Shown piece after piece: positions 52,374-61,256 of a DNA stretch of 64,000 bases. The position numbers and the translations under genes are program-made. Source of the stretch: Peribacillus deserti (GTDB taxonomy: Bacteria; Bacillota; Bacilli; Bacillales; DSM-1321); assembly GCF_002863585.1 (NCBI RefSeq), contig NZ_PGUY01000048.1, positions 1-64,000 on the forward strand, read 5' to 3'. Each line of letters starts with the position of its first letter. Position 1 is the first letter of the stretch. A model generated the notes under the pieces. The model saw only the letters and a program-made list of their open reading frames with translations. It made no database searches and was not told the DNA's origin.

Positions 52374-53102
52374 ATGACTCAAGTACTTTTAGGAAGTGTG
52401 TTATCAGCAATGTCTACAGGGCTTGGCGCCCTTTTAATTCTGTTCCTGCCCGGTTCGATTACACATAGATGGAGGGATGTGATTCTGGCTTTAACGGCAG
52501 GAATCATGATGGCTGCCTGTATGTTCGGCTTAATTCCGCAGTCTATGGAATCCGGGGGTCTATTAGCTTTATCAATAGGTATGTTATTGGGAGTAGGTAC
52601 ATTGACCCTTCTGGAGAAAAATATACCACACATTGATCTTCAGCACTCCAAAAGCGGAATAGAATTTGACGAAAAAGCCCTGCTGATCATCTCAGCAATC
52701 ACACTGCATAATATTCCTGAGGGACTGTCAGTCGGCGTCAGCTATGCTTCTAATATTGAGGGCACTGGAAATCTGATTGCTCTAGCCATCGGGCTTCAGA
52801 ATGCTCCGGAAGGCCTGCTGGTGGCATTATTCCTCGTTAACCAAAAAATAGGCAGATTTAAAGCCTTTATTATTGCCACCCTCACAGGTGCTATTGAAAT
52901 TGTTACCTCGCTCATCGGCTACAGTCTTACTTCGGTTATTGAAAATCTGGTACCGTACGGATTGGCATTTGCATCAGGAGCCATGCTATTCATCATATAT
53001 AAAGAATTGATTCCGGAGAGCCATGGGGATGGAAACGAGACCACTTCGACTTATGCGTTCATCATAGGAATTTTGTTTATGCTCCTTTTGCTTCATATAT
53101 AA
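52374..53102 (+). CDS. ZIP-family metal transporter (ZupT-like)
   Basis: 242 residues; AAGGAGAAGG before ATG. Eight short helices; metal-site motifs HNIPEGLSVGVSYA in helix 4 (near 121) and QNAPEGLLVALFLV in helix 5. The variable loop between helices 3 and 4 is short and His-poor. Probably imports Zn2+, Fe2+ or Mn2+; specificity is not visible. Single gene with terminator. Confidence 0.9.
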   Translation: MTQVLLGSVLSAMSTGLGALLILFLPGSITHRWRDVILALTAGIMMAACMFGLIPQSMESGGLLALSIGMLLGVGTLTLLEKNIPHIDLQHSKSGIEFDEKALLIISAITLHNIPEGLSVGVSYASNIEGTGNLIALAIGLQNAPEGLLVALFLVNQKIGRFKAFIIATLTGAIEIVTSLIGYSLTSVIENLVPYGLAFASGAMLFIIYKELIPESHGDGNETTSTYAFIIGILFMLLLLHI

Positions 53103-53112
53103 CGGAATTACT

Positions 53113-53147
53113 AAAAAAAGCCTTGCTGTACCAGCAAGGTTTTTTTG
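53113..53147 (+). terminator. Terminator of the ZIP gene
   Basis: AAAAGCCTTGCTG and CAGCAAGGTTTTTTT flank a five-base loop. Confidence 0.9.
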
Positions 53148-53238
53148 TTCGGTCATCTATATGGAATTGCTATTTTTAACATAGGACTGTAGACGGGTAC
53201 TTCTTCCCAGCCACATTGTTTTTCTTTTATACACTTGT

Positions 53239-53481
53239 TTAAATTACTCTTATATTAGAAAAACATTGTGGAATGATTACGACCATATTCTGAATGGACA
53301 GCCTTACCTCTTTTTTCTCGATATGCTCCATAGAAAGATATTCATTGATCAGCTCATCTAATTCCTGGCTGTTTTCGATTGTTAGTTCATGAGTTAATCC
53401 GTTCTCTCTTGCAGATTTCATCATCTCACTTCTCTTCAGCTGGATATCATTCTGCATCTTTTGCAACGTATAAGAGTTCAT
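53239..53481 (-). CDS. Spo0E-family aspartyl-phosphate phosphatase
   Basis: 80 residues. Two-helix hairpin protein with the family signature SQELDELINEYL near 38-49 preceded by a helix rich in Lys, Met and Gln. Spo0E, YnzD and YisI remove phosphate from Spo0A~P and delay sporulation. Its place directly before ykvA corresponds to spo0E in B. subtilis, so it may be the true spo0E. The tail NMVVIIPQCFSNIRVI is unusual and hydrophobic. The AGGAGG upstream is 13 bases from ATG, rather far. Confidence 0.82.
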   Translation of the reverse strand: MNSYTLQKMQNDIQLKRSEMMKSARENGLTHELTIENSQELDELINEYLSMEHIEKKEVRLSIQNMVVIIPQCFSNIRVI

Positions 53482-53699
53482 GATTAACCTGCATCCTCCT
53501 AATTTTTAATATAATACTATAGCATTATTACAGTTTATTAAGAGGATGTAAATAGTATCGCAATACTAGACAAAACAAGCCAAATAATGGCAAAAAAGGC
53601 CATGCTTACACCGAAGTTTCGACATTTCGCCCCTCTCTCTTTCCGCCAGTGTTTGATATTTTTCTACAGTGGTAAACTACGAAAAAAAGAGGTGCAGAG
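53482..53699. other. Divergent promoter region of spo0E-like and ykvA genes
   Basis: About 220 AT-rich bases between the two divergent genes. No operator (such as a 0A box) was identified with confidence. Confidence 0.3.
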
Positions 53700-54098
53700 A
53701 TGCTAAGAAGATGGCTATTCACCACCATAGCAAGCCGTTTGTTCAGTACGGCCGCAGAGCGATATATCCATAATAAAAAGAGCAGTAAAGGATTAATCTC
53801 CAAAGCCGCTAAAAAAGCGGTGAAAAATGAGAATTCCTTAAAAGGTATTTGGCCAAGGCTTCAGCTTCTGTTTGAAATGATCAAGGCTTGGGCGGGCGGA
53901 AGGTATCGAAACATCCCTTATCGCTCTTTATTGATGATTCTAATTGCTGTCATCTATTTTGTATCCCCACTTGATTTTGTCCCTGACTTTTTGCTGGGAT
54001 TTGGCATTCTCGATGACGCCGCGGTACTCGGATTCATTCTCAGCCAGGTCGACCATGACATTCATACATTCCAGGATTGGAAAATGGCGGATAAATAA
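53700..54098 (+). CDS. ykvA: YkvA-like DUF1232 membrane protein
   Basis: 132 residues; AAGAGGTG before ATG. Basic N-terminus with Ser/Lys repeats, then the DUF1232 core RSLLMILIAVIYFVSPLDFVPDFLLGFGILDDAAVLGFI, whose SPLDFVPD-x-GxxDD pattern is diagnostic. One or two membrane segments. Function unknown. Placement beside the mtn operon agrees with B. subtilis. Its last codons contain the first GCGG unit of array H. Confidence 0.9.
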   Translation: MLRRWLFTTIASRLFSTAAERYIHNKKSSKGLISKAAKKAVKNENSLKGIWPRLQLLFEMIKAWAGGRYRNIPYRSLLMILIAVIYFVSPLDFVPDFLLGFGILDDAAVLGFILSQVDHDIHTFQDWKMADK

Positions 54099-54192
54099 AA
54101 TTAATAGCGGAAAAAATGTTAGTGACGGCGGAATTAAATCTTCTACAGCGGATTTGTTTGTAGCACAGCGGAATTAAGGAGAAGGTCGGCGG
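54087..54192 (+). repeat. Phased array H: GCGGAATTAA-type cores
   Basis: GCGG(A) recurs at 54087, 54107, 54128, 54148, 54168 and 54189 (steps 20,21,20,20,21), typically as GCGGAATTAA. The first unit lies inside the 3' end of ykvA. A weaker GCGG follows at 54217. Confidence 0.75.
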
Positions 54193-54404
54193 AAATTAAG
54201 GGTACGGGCACATCAAGCGGGTCTGCACCCTATTTTTTTTGCTCACACTTAAGAGAAATGGACTGTACTCGCCATACCTTTAGGCTGTATATAAAGACGA
54301 GGCGGCCGTATTCACTGTTCCGCTTTAAACGGCGTTTTTTCGGTGAGTATCACTTCCAGATCATCAGCGTATACATCGAACGAAACTTAAAGGCAGGTGG
54401 ATGA
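54193..54404. other. Gene-free interval between arrays H and D
   Basis: About 210 bases without a gene. A hairpin-like CGCTTTAAACGGCG occurs near 54321. No other signature. Confidence 0.3.
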
Positions 54405-54815
54405 GCATAAGGGGGACTCGATAAGCATCAGTCTTTCTGACATGTTTAAAGCCTCTTGTTAAGCATAAGACCATCTGAATAAGCATAAAGCCATCACGTT
54501 AAGCATAAGACCTTCTCGACTAAGCATAAAGCCATCACGTTAAGCATAAGGCCTTCTCGACTAGCATAAAGCCATCACGTTAAGCATAAGGCCTTCTCGA
54601 CTAAGCATAAAGCCATCACGTTAAGCATAAGGCCTTCTCGACTAAGCATAAAGCCATCACGTTAAGCATAAGGCCATCTGAATAAGCATATAGAATGATA
54701 CATAAGCATTGGGTAAACAAAGATAAGCATAAATGTTGAAAACATAAGCATAAAACCCAAAAACATAAGCATAAACTTTCCGAACATAAGCATATTTCCC
54801 ATATAGTTAAGCATA
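54405..54815 (-). repeat. Phased array D: expanded TATGCTTA array, about 20 units
   Basis: Read on the minus strand, cores begin with G of GCATA at 54811, 54790, 54769, 54748, 54727, 54706, 54686, 54666 and 54646 (five 21-bp steps, three 20-bp steps, as arrays A and B), then continue at 54625, 54605, 54584, 54564, 54544, 54524, 54503, 54483, 54463, (gap), 54425 and 54405. From 54666 downward a 41-bp doublet (AAAGCCATCACGTT next to GGCCTTCTCGACT) is repeated about four times almost without change. Confidence 0.93.
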
Positions 54816-55435
54816 AACCATGCTGAAAGATGCTGCTTCCTTTACATTTAGTAAAAACCTCTTCCAATTGGTCATATTTCTAGGAGCTGAGGAGCTGAGT
54901 TTATAAAAAAAGTAACCAATATATAGATTTGCCACCAAAACTAGCGGTTTTCCTGTAAAAACGGCCACAACCTCCCCTTTTTCAGTCGTGCGGAAGCATT
55001 ATGGTTCAACAGGAAGAGGAATACAATATTTAACTTGTTCAGGTCATCAAACTGTCTTAATAAGAAAAGAAACAGTTTCCCTATCATGTATGAAACTAAT
55101 TTTCCTCACAAACTAAGGGGATGACCTGTCCGGCCATCCCTTTTTTGGTCTGCAGAATTATTATTTAAAACCGAAAATACGCACCAGACCTCATTGTGCG
55201 AAATAAGAGCCTTTACACAAAAGGCACCGTTCTCCGCTTTTTATGTAATCCAGCTCCGAACTGACACCTTCGGTCATAAGCCAATCGCTGGTAAAAGGCA
55301 AAACCGGCCTTTTATCACCGCTTTTCTTATGCCTTTCAGGTGTCTGCCTTTCCCCTTATCTCTTCTTTTTAAGAATTTAGAGGCTCATGGTTCTTAATAT
55401 CAACTTCTTTATTGAAAGGCACCGTTCTCCACCTT
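54816..55435. other. Gene-free interval between array D and mtnD
   Basis: No gene. It contains the hairpin at 55116-55147, and two near-identical direct repeats AAAGGCACCGTTCTCC at about 55219 and 55416, the second next to the mtnD stop. TCGGTCATAAGCCAATCGCT at about 55271 belongs to the module found inside R1 copies 24672 and 33926, so this is partly mobile-element debris. Confidence 0.5.
55116..55147 (+). terminator. Orphan hairpin with plus-strand T-run
   Basis: AAGGGGATG pairs with CATCCCTTTTTT; the T-run is on the plus strand. No plus-strand gene is near except ykvA, 1 kb upstream beyond arrays H and D. Confidence 0.55.
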
Positions 55436-55969
55436 TTATGCCTGCAGCTGCTCTTTGTCGTAAATTGGTACCCAGCCTTCGCTTGTTACGAAGATTCTGA
55501 CGGCCACTACTTTGCGGTCCTCCTGCAGGGTGAAATAGTGGCGGGTATTAACAGGGACACTTATTAGGTCTCCAGGATTTAAGTTCACGTCGAACCAGAC
55601 GCCGTCTGTGCCTTCGATTGCAAAAATTCCATGTCCGCTTACAATGAAGCGTACTTCGTCGTCAGAGTGATGGTGCTCCTGCTTGAAGTTAGTCAAAAGC
55701 TGGTCAAGGTTTGGTGTGGAATCAGACAAAGAAATGACATCCTGAGCCTGGTAGCCGCGGCGCGCTGAAATATCAGCTATTTCTTCTTTAAAGCTTTCAA
55801 GGATTTGATTTTTTTCATCATCGCTTAGAGCAAACTTCTCTCTTAGGTTTTCGGGAAGTTTATTAATATCCCATTCTTCATAAATGACACGCTGGTTGTC
55901 TAGAAATTCAATAACACTTTCGCGGTTTTCAATTTGCTCGTTTGATCCATGAATCGTAATTGTTGCCAT
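55436..55969 (-). CDS. mtnD: Acireductone dioxygenase
   Basis: 177 residues; GAGGAATT before ATG. Cupin with metal ligands EHHHSDDEVRFIVSG near 98-112 (HxH and Glu) and the later His in NTRHYFTL. Converts acireductone and O2 to the 2-oxo acid precursor of methionine (Fe form) or, with Ni, off-pathway products. Last gene of mtnWXBD. The R3-type repeat AAAGGCACCGTTCTCC abuts its stop. Confidence 0.96.
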   Translation of the reverse strand: MATITIHGSNEQIENRESVIEFLDNQRVIYEEWDINKLPENLREKFALSDDEKNQILESFKEEIADISARRGYQAQDVISLSDSTPNLDQLLTNFKQEHHHSDDEVRFIVSGHGIFAIEGTDGVWFDVNLNPGDLISVPVNTRHYFTLQEDRKVVAVRIFVTSEGWVPIYDKEQLQA

Positions 55970-55980
55970 TTTAATTCCTC

Positions 55981-56622
55981 CTAATTTGTGAGTTTTATAT
56001 TTTGATGTAAAGTATGGGCAGCACGGCTTTGGTGAAGCAGCAGCTCGTAGCGGAACAGAAATTCTGATGCTTCGAGAAGTTTTTTCGCTTCAAAACCGGA
56101 CTTTCCCCAGACTGTAATACCATGGTTTCTGATCAAGACAGCGCCCGCATTCCCTTCAATATGCTGAGAAAATTCCTCAGCCAGCTTGGGGATATGGGCA
56201 TGGTTATAAATGATCGGCATTTTCAACTCAGCATCTTCTTCCCATTTGCCAAAAGCCTTAATGAGCTCCTGTCCTCTAAAAATGATTTCTCCTCTGTCTC
56301 CGTATAGCTCCGAAATAACGTTATTTTCGGCTGTATGTACATGCAGAATGCAGCCTGCCGATGTACGGTTATATATGGCTGTATGAAGAAGAGTTTCAGC
56401 AGATGGCTTTAAGCCGGTTTCTTCTGCAGCCTGGCCATTTTCGTCAACAAGCAGGAAGTCTTCACTGGTTCTTTTTCTTTTGTCCTTGCCGCTTGCTGTT
56501 ACGAGGAAGCGGTCCTTCGATACACGTATCGAAAGATTTCCGCTTGTACCCATAAACCAGTCCCTTGCAGCCAGTTCATCCTTAATATCAGCCAGTTCCT
56601 CCCACTTTTCTTTATAATCCAT
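55981..56622 (-). CDS. mtnB: Methylthioribulose-1-phosphate dehydratase
   Basis: 213 residues. Class II aldolase/adducin fold with zinc ligands in LHVHTAENN near 97 and [10 protein letters not shown] near 170. Dehydrates 5-methylthioribulose-1-phosphate to the diketone. TGATG overlap with mtnX (one base shared), 11 bases before mtnD. Confidence 0.96.
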   Translation of the reverse strand: MDYKEKWEELADIKDELAARDWFMGTSGNLSIRVSKDRFLVTASGKDKRKRTSEDFLLVDENGQAAEETGLKPSAETLLHTAIYNRTSAGCILHVHTAENNVISELYGDRGEIIFRGQELIKAFGKWEEDAELKMPIIYNHAHIPKLAEEFSQHIEGNAGAVLIRNHGITVWGKSGFEAKKLLEASEFLFRYELLLHQSRAAHTLHQNIKLTN

Positions 56623-57281
56623 CAGACCATAACCCCCAGCTCTTTTTTAAGAATGTTTATGCAATCATAAAATGTTGTAAAGGGCTGATAAGGAATGCCT
56701 TCTTCTTTACACTTTTCTATTAGGAAATCCCTTGCTAAAACAAGATCTGCTTTTTTTGCTGCTTCTAGATCGGTAATGGAATCCCCAATTACAATTTGAA
56801 AATTGGAGTCATCTGCAAGTTTTCTCATTATTGAAGGTTTGCAGCAGCCACATCCGTTCTCACAGTGCTCATCACAAGAATGAGGCCATTCAATCTGTAT
56901 AAATTCACCGTTGAAATTTCCATGATTGCAATACACTGACTCCATGGAGACATACTTCTTTAACATTGGCTCGACAAAGAAGTCGATTCCTCCGCTCACT
57001 ACGTAAAAGGGTATCTGCTGTTCCTTCGTGAAGTCGACAAACTCTTTGAATCCAGGCCGTATCTTTGCTTCCCTGACCACAAAGTCGATGATATCCTGTT
57101 TCAGTCCGCTCTCTAAAAGAGAGAACATCTTTCCTACGCCTTCTGAAATACTGATTTCTTTTTGAAGCACCTGTTCCTTCAGACGATCCCATCCTTGAGG
57201 TCCGTATGCTTTCATGAGTGCTATGATGTTATCTGAATCTGTTATGGTTCCGTCAAAGTCACAAAAGATTATTGGCTTCAT
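56622..57281 (-). CDS. mtnX: 2-hydroxy-3-keto-5-methylthiopentenyl-1-phosphate phosphatase
   Basis: 219 residues. HAD phosphatase: nucleophile motif [13 protein letters not shown] at 5-17, motif II VVSGG near 95, and the late [13 protein letters not shown] Cys-rich insert ([14 protein letters not shown]) is typical of MtnX. Produces acireductone. ATGA overlap with mtnW. Confidence 0.96.
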   Translation of the reverse strand: MKPIIFCDFDGTITDSDNIIALMKAYGPQGWDRLKEQVLQKEISISEGVGKMFSLLESGLKQDIIDFVVREAKIRPGFKEFVDFTKEQQIPFYVVSGGIDFFVEPMLKKYVSMESVYCNHGNFNGEFIQIEWPHSCDEHCENGCGCCKPSIMRKLADDSNFQIVIGDSITDLEAAKKADLVLARDFLIEKCKEEGIPYQPFTTFYDCINILKKELGVMV

Positions 57282-58519
57282 TTTGATCCCGAAGGTGCAC
57301 CTCCCCAGAGCTGAAGAGCTTTCTCTAGTTCACTGTGTTCTCTGGCATAACTCTCAAGATCCCTGCCTTGAAGCACAGCATCGACAGCCTGGCGGAATGC
57401 TTTGCCTCCGCCTCTGGCACCGTCTGGATGACCATGGACCCCTCCACCGGCGTTGATGATACTTTCCATACCAAAGTCCGCCACTAAATCAGGCACCATG
57501 CCAGGGTGAATCCCTGCAGAAGGTACAGGAAAACTTGTTTTCCATTCCGTCTCGTGACCAGTCAAATTTTCACCAATAGCTAGAGCTTCCTCCCTTGGAA
57601 TGGCCACATTCCCATATGGTGAAGGGAATAATGAGAAATCTGCACCAGCATAGCGCACTAATTTTCCTAGAAGCAGGGCATTTGACACCCCATAGAAGGA
57701 AGAAGCAGTCAATCCCCCGCTGAAAGCGGGATGGGCCATGATCGGCAAGTCAACATGTTCTCTTAAACCCTGGAGAACATCCAGTCCATAGGAATGGACA
57801 TTGAATAGCAATGCATCGGCACCAGCTTCAGCCGCCCGTTTTGCTTTTTCTAATAAATCAAACGTTCTTCCTGATAGATTCACCGCATAAAGCGTTCTGT
57901 GGCCGGTCTCCTCATATACTGCCTTTAATATCTTCCGGCTCAGCTTAATTCTTTCGTCAAATGGAGTTAATGGATTATCGAAAAGAATTTCATCATCTTT
58001 TATGACATCCACTCCACCCAATGCCTGCTCTTTCAGCTGGTGTTCAAGAAACTCAAGATTCCTCCCTAGCACTCCTTTAAAGATGCTCATAACAAGAGGC
58101 CGGTTATACACATCTAACTGGCCGCGGATTCCGTCTATCCCAAAGCGCGGACCAGGGAATGCAGTTCTCAGCTCCCCCTTCAGCTCAAGATCTACAAGCT
58201 TTATTTCTCCATCGAGCGATAATTTTCCAAAGATCGTGGTCAGGACCGCAGGAAAATCACTCGAAAAATTCAAAGCTGGATATGCTATTTTTATCAGGGC
58301 ACGGCCCATTTTTTTACCGAAATAGAGATTCGTTTTCTCTGAATCTTCCAGAGCTTCAATGGAAACGACTCTGCCTTTATGCTTTCTTAGCTGCTCCTGC
58401 TCAAGAACTGGCATATCTGTCCAGGTCCCTACAGTTAAGCCTAAGGCTATGCCTTCTGCTTTCTTTTCAAAATTCCCTTTGGCATCATGCACCAAATATG
58501 CAGCGATTACTTCACCCAT
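57278..58519 (-). CDS. mtnW: 2,3-diketo-5-methylthiopentyl-1-phosphate enolase (RuBisCO-like protein)
   Basis: 413 residues; TAAGGAGAG before ATG. Type IV RuBisCO fold: catalytic lysine region [16 protein letters not shown] near 173, HPAFSGG near 265 and [21 protein letters not shown] near 370. Enolises the diketone of the methionine-salvage pathway. First gene of mtnWXBD; the SAM-I riboswitch that controls it is separated from the start by an inserted R1b element. Confidence 0.96.
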   Translation of the reverse strand: MGEVIAAYLVHDAKGNFEKKAEGIALGLTVGTWTDMPVLEQEQLRKHKGRVVSIEALEDSEKTNLYFGKKMGRALIKIAYPALNFSSDFPAVLTTIFGKLSLDGEIKLVDLELKGELRTAFPGPRFGIDGIRGQLDVYNRPLVMSIFKGVLGRNLEFLEHQLKEQALGGVDVIKDDEILFDNPLTPFDERIKLSRKILKAVYEETGHRTLYAVNLSGRTFDLLEKAKRAAEAGADALLFNVHSYGLDVLQGLREHVDLPIMAHPAFSGGLTASSFYGVSNALLLGKLVRYAGADFSLFPSPYGNVAIPREEALAIGENLTGHETEWKTSFPVPSAGIHPGMVPDLVADFGMESIINAGGGVHGHPDGARGGGKAFRQAVDAVLQGRDLESYAREHSELEKALQLWGGAPSGSK

Positions 58520-58549
58520 TCAAAAATCTCTCCTTAAACCTTGCATAAA

Positions 58550-58729
58550 AGCTCTGTTAACTTGCCTGTTGGTTTTTTTCTGCAACACTCGCCTTACAAT
58601 GGCAGTTTTTGGGAGCTTCCGGCGTTAGCGCCTGTAGGTTCTCCCTTGACCTGCTTTTTCTAAAAAGGCAATCCCGCGTATTTCGTACCGTTCACCCCGT
58701 GAGGAAATCAACATGGACTTTACAATACC
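58550..58729 (-). mobile_element. MITE-like element R1b in the mtnW leader
   Basis: 180 bp between the SAM-riboswitch terminator and mtnW. Starts AGCTCTGTTAACTTGCCTG with TTGGTTT, ends TTTACAATACC. Flanks TGCATAAA (58542-58549) and AGCATACA (58730-58737) agree at six of eight bases, an aged duplication. The insertion point is about 12 bases past the terminator hairpin, where its U-tract would be. Confidence 0.75.
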
Positions 58730-58734
58730 AGCAT

Positions 58735-58930
58735 ACAAATAAGCCTCTTCATAAGAAGAGGCTTGGCAGACACCATCTTCTTATCTCTCAGCTTTTTAGC
58801 TGCCAGATTTAGCACCGTGCCTTAAGGAATGTCATTCCGGCGAAAATTATCGCCCCATTTCACAATGGAATTACGGTCGGTTGCCGGGCTTCATAGGGCT
58901 AGTCCCCTCCACCTGCTCACAATAAGAATA
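58735..58930 (-). ncRNA. SAM-I riboswitch (S-box) upstream of mtnW
   Basis: On the minus strand P1 TTCTTAT (about 58928) pairs with ATAAGAA (about 58779). Conserved core GAAGCCCGGCAACCG, the internal CGGCGAAAATTATCG-type P3 arm and GGCACGGTGCTAA are present. The terminator hairpin AAGCCTCTTC / GAAGAGGCTT (58741-58764) is followed by only ATTTGTATGC, a poor U-tract. High SAM should stop mtnWXBD transcription here. Confidence 0.93.
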
Positions 58931-59104
58931 TGCATATTTGTATTTTAACAATTACATAATTTAAAAGTTTGAATCAAATTAATTAGGATTATGCCAGTTA
59001 TTCTTGATGATGTCAATTGAAATTTTTATAAACTGAGAATTGTTCGAGTTTTCGAGAAACTCGAGGACGGCTCGGTTAACCATGCATCCATAGTTCCCTC
59101 AACC
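58931..59104. other. S-box promoter region and mtnE 3' region
   Basis: AT-rich; the S-box promoter should lie about 58940-58980 on the minus strand, but I cannot fix its hexamers. A hairpin CGAGTTTTCGAGAAACTCG near 59047-59065 lies behind mtnE without a T-run. Confidence 0.4.
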
Positions 59105-60277
59105 TTATTTAAAAAGATTTAATTGGTTAATCCGGTCCACTGCTTCACGGAGCCTTTCCTCTGTAGTCAGCAGTCCTGTCCGCACATAGCCTTCCCCATA
59201 TGTGCCAAACCCAATGCCTGGTGCTACAGCGACATGCGCATGCTCGAGGAGATAATCCGCAAACGCTTCAGAGGTATACCCTTGGGGAACCTTCAGCCAT
59301 GCAAAAAAGGAACCTTTCGGGGCTGTAACTTCCCAGCCAATTTCATTAAGCCCGTCAATTAATACCCTTCTTCGCGATTCATAGGTATCGACCAGCTGTT
59401 CTACACAATCCTGAGACTCAAGGAGCGCTGCTGCTGCCGCTTCCTGTACAGCAGGAAACAGGCTTACATACATATGGTCCTGTATAAGCTCAATCGCCTC
59501 AATCACGCTTGGGTTGCCGACAGCGAAGCCTACCCTCCAGCCTGCCATGTTATACGTTTTTGAAAGAGTATAAATCTCGATTCCTACATCCTTGGCCCCA
59601 TCAGACTGTAAAAAGCTTACCGGTCTCCCCTCAAATCCAATTGCCCCATAGGCAAAATCATGGACCACACAAATCGAATGCTTCTTGGCCAAGCGGATCG
59701 TTTCATCAAAAAATTCCTGAGTAGCAACCGCTCCTGTAGGATTATTTGGATAATTCAAAAACATTAACTTGGCTTTTTCTAAAACATCCTCCGAAAGCGA
59801 CTTGTAATCTGGAAGAAAATCGTTTTCTTCCAGCAGAGGCATATAATCCATTTTAGCTCCTGCCATTGCAACTCCAGACCAATAATCCGGATAGCCGGGA
59901 TCTGGCACAAGAATAGAATCGCCTGGGTTAAGAAGGCATTGCGGCAATTCTACAAGCCCGGCCTTCCCCCCAAAAAGAATGGCCACTTCTGTTTTTGGAT
60001 CGATATCTACTCCATGTTCCCGCTTGTAATAGGCTGCGGCTGCTTCTTTCAGGTATGAATAGCCTTTGAATGGTGAATATTTATGGTTTACAGGGTTTTC
60101 AGCAGCCTCCTGAAGTTTCTGTACGATATGTTTTGGCGTAGGCTGATCGGGATTTCCCTGGCCTAAATTAATCACGTCATGTCCTTCCGCTGTAATTGCC
60201 CCTACTTTTTCTACCAGTGAAGCAAAAAATTGTTTAGGAAGTGCTTTTAACAATTCGGACTTTTCAAATTGAATCAT
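59105..60277 (-). CDS. mtnE: Methionine-salvage transaminase MtnE
   Basis: 390 residues from ATG 60277, eight bases after AAGGTG; the GTG at 60286 overlaps that site. Class I/II aminotransferase with NLGQGNPDQPTP near 40, NYPNNPTGA near 168, PLP-lysine in YTLSKTYNMAGWRVGF near 235 and YVRTGLL near the end. It aminates 4-methylthio-2-oxobutyrate to methionine. Divergent from mtnU; no S-box precedes it. Confidence 0.93.
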   Translation of the reverse strand: MIQFEKSELLKALPKQFFASLVEKVGAITAEGHDVINLGQGNPDQPTPKHIVQKLQEAAENPVNHKYSPFKGYSYLKEAAAAYYKREHGVDIDPKTEVAILFGGKAGLVELPQCLLNPGDSILVPDPGYPDYWSGVAMAGAKMDYMPLLEENDFLPDYKSLSEDVLEKAKLMFLNYPNNPTGAVATQEFFDETIRLAKKHSICVVHDFAYGAIGFEGRPVSFLQSDGAKDVGIEIYTLSKTYNMAGWRVGFAVGNPSVIEAIELIQDHMYVSLFPAVQEAAAAALLESQDCVEQLVDTYESRRRVLIDGLNEIGWEVTAPKGSFFAWLKVPQGYTSEAFADYLLEHAHVAVAPGIGFGTYGEGYVRTGLLTTEERLREAVDRINQLNLFK

Positions 60278-60390
60278 AAAATTCACCTTCTCTGAAATTT
60301 CTTGAAAATCTAATCACAAATGATATATCGTTAAAGTTAGAAAGTAAAGATAAACTGTAAAATTTGCAGATTAAGATAGAGGTGTAGGAA

Positions 60391-61166
60391 ATGAAATGGA
60401 AAATAGCTTGTATTCAGATGGATATATCATTTGGTAAGCCTGAGGCAAATTATAAGAAAGCGCAGACACTGTTAGAGAAAACTGCCCAAGATTCCCCGGA
60501 CATTGTCATTCTGCCCGAGCTATGGACAACTGGTTATGATTTAACCAGGCTTGATGAAATTGCAGATCCGCATGCCGGGGAAACACTTGCTTTTTTAAAA
60601 AAATGCGCAAAAACCCATGGGTTTCATATCATTGGAGGTTCCGTAGCGAATAAAACGGACAGCGGCGTGTTTAACACTCTTTTAATCATCGATAAAAATG
60701 GCGAAGAGGTAAAGCAATATGACAAGCTCCACTTATTTCAGCTGATGGATGAGCACCATTTTCTCCAGCCCGGAAATAAAGATGGATTCTTCACATTAGA
60801 CAATGAGCTTTGTGCAGGATTTATCTGCTACGATATCCGGTTCCCGGAATGGATCCGCACTCATACCTCAAAAGGGGCAAAAGTCATTTTTGTCACTGCG
60901 GAATGGCCAAAACCCAGACTTGCTCATTGGAGAAGCCTGTTAGTCAGCCGGGCTATTGAGAATCAAGCATATGTAGTGGGAGTCAACCGGTCCGGTTCGG
61001 ATCCCAGTAATGAATTTGCCGGCCATTCCCTGATCATTGACCCGTGGGGTCAGAAGCCGGAGAACATGAGGAAATTCTAATGGGTGAAATTCTTTTAGAC
61101 AAAGTGGAGGAAGTGCGAAAGCTCATTCCAGTGTTTCAGGATCGAAGGACTGAATTTTACAAATAA
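60391..61166 (+). pseudogene. mtnU: mtnU, carbon-nitrogen hydrolase with a C-terminal frameshift
   Basis: Reads 229 residues to a stop at 61078-61080. The catalytic triad is present: Glu in LPELWTTGY, Lys in YDKLHLF and Cys in ICYDIRFPEW. After IIDPWGQ near 61053 the frame shifts and the natural end, EAGEHEEILMGEILLDK then IPVFQDRRTEFYK to a stop at 61164-61166, continues in another frame; one missing base (or four) explains it. B. subtilis MtnU is about 259 residues, the length of the repaired frame. MtnU-type enzymes may act as omega-amidase on 2-oxo amides formed by MtnE. Could be a true mutation or a sequencing error. Confidence 0.88.
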
Positions 61167-61189
61167 ATCATCTTTTTTTATAAATCGGG

Positions 61190-61219
61190 TTGACAAAATA
61201 TTTTCAAAATTGGTATGAT
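61190..61219 (+). promoter_or_regulatory. Promoter of the mtnKA riboswitch transcript
   Basis: TTGACA (61190-61195) and TATGAT (61214-61219), 18 bases apart, a near-consensus housekeeping promoter. The transcript would start about 30 bases before the S-box. Confidence 0.88.
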
Positions 61220-61256
61220 TCACAACGAGCAATAACTGAAAAATCAATTTTAATAA

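Noticed and set aside
54616-54867. 83-codon minus-strand frame rich in LCLC across array D
   Set aside because: Translation of the TATGCTTA repeats; the frame exists only because of the 21-bp steps.
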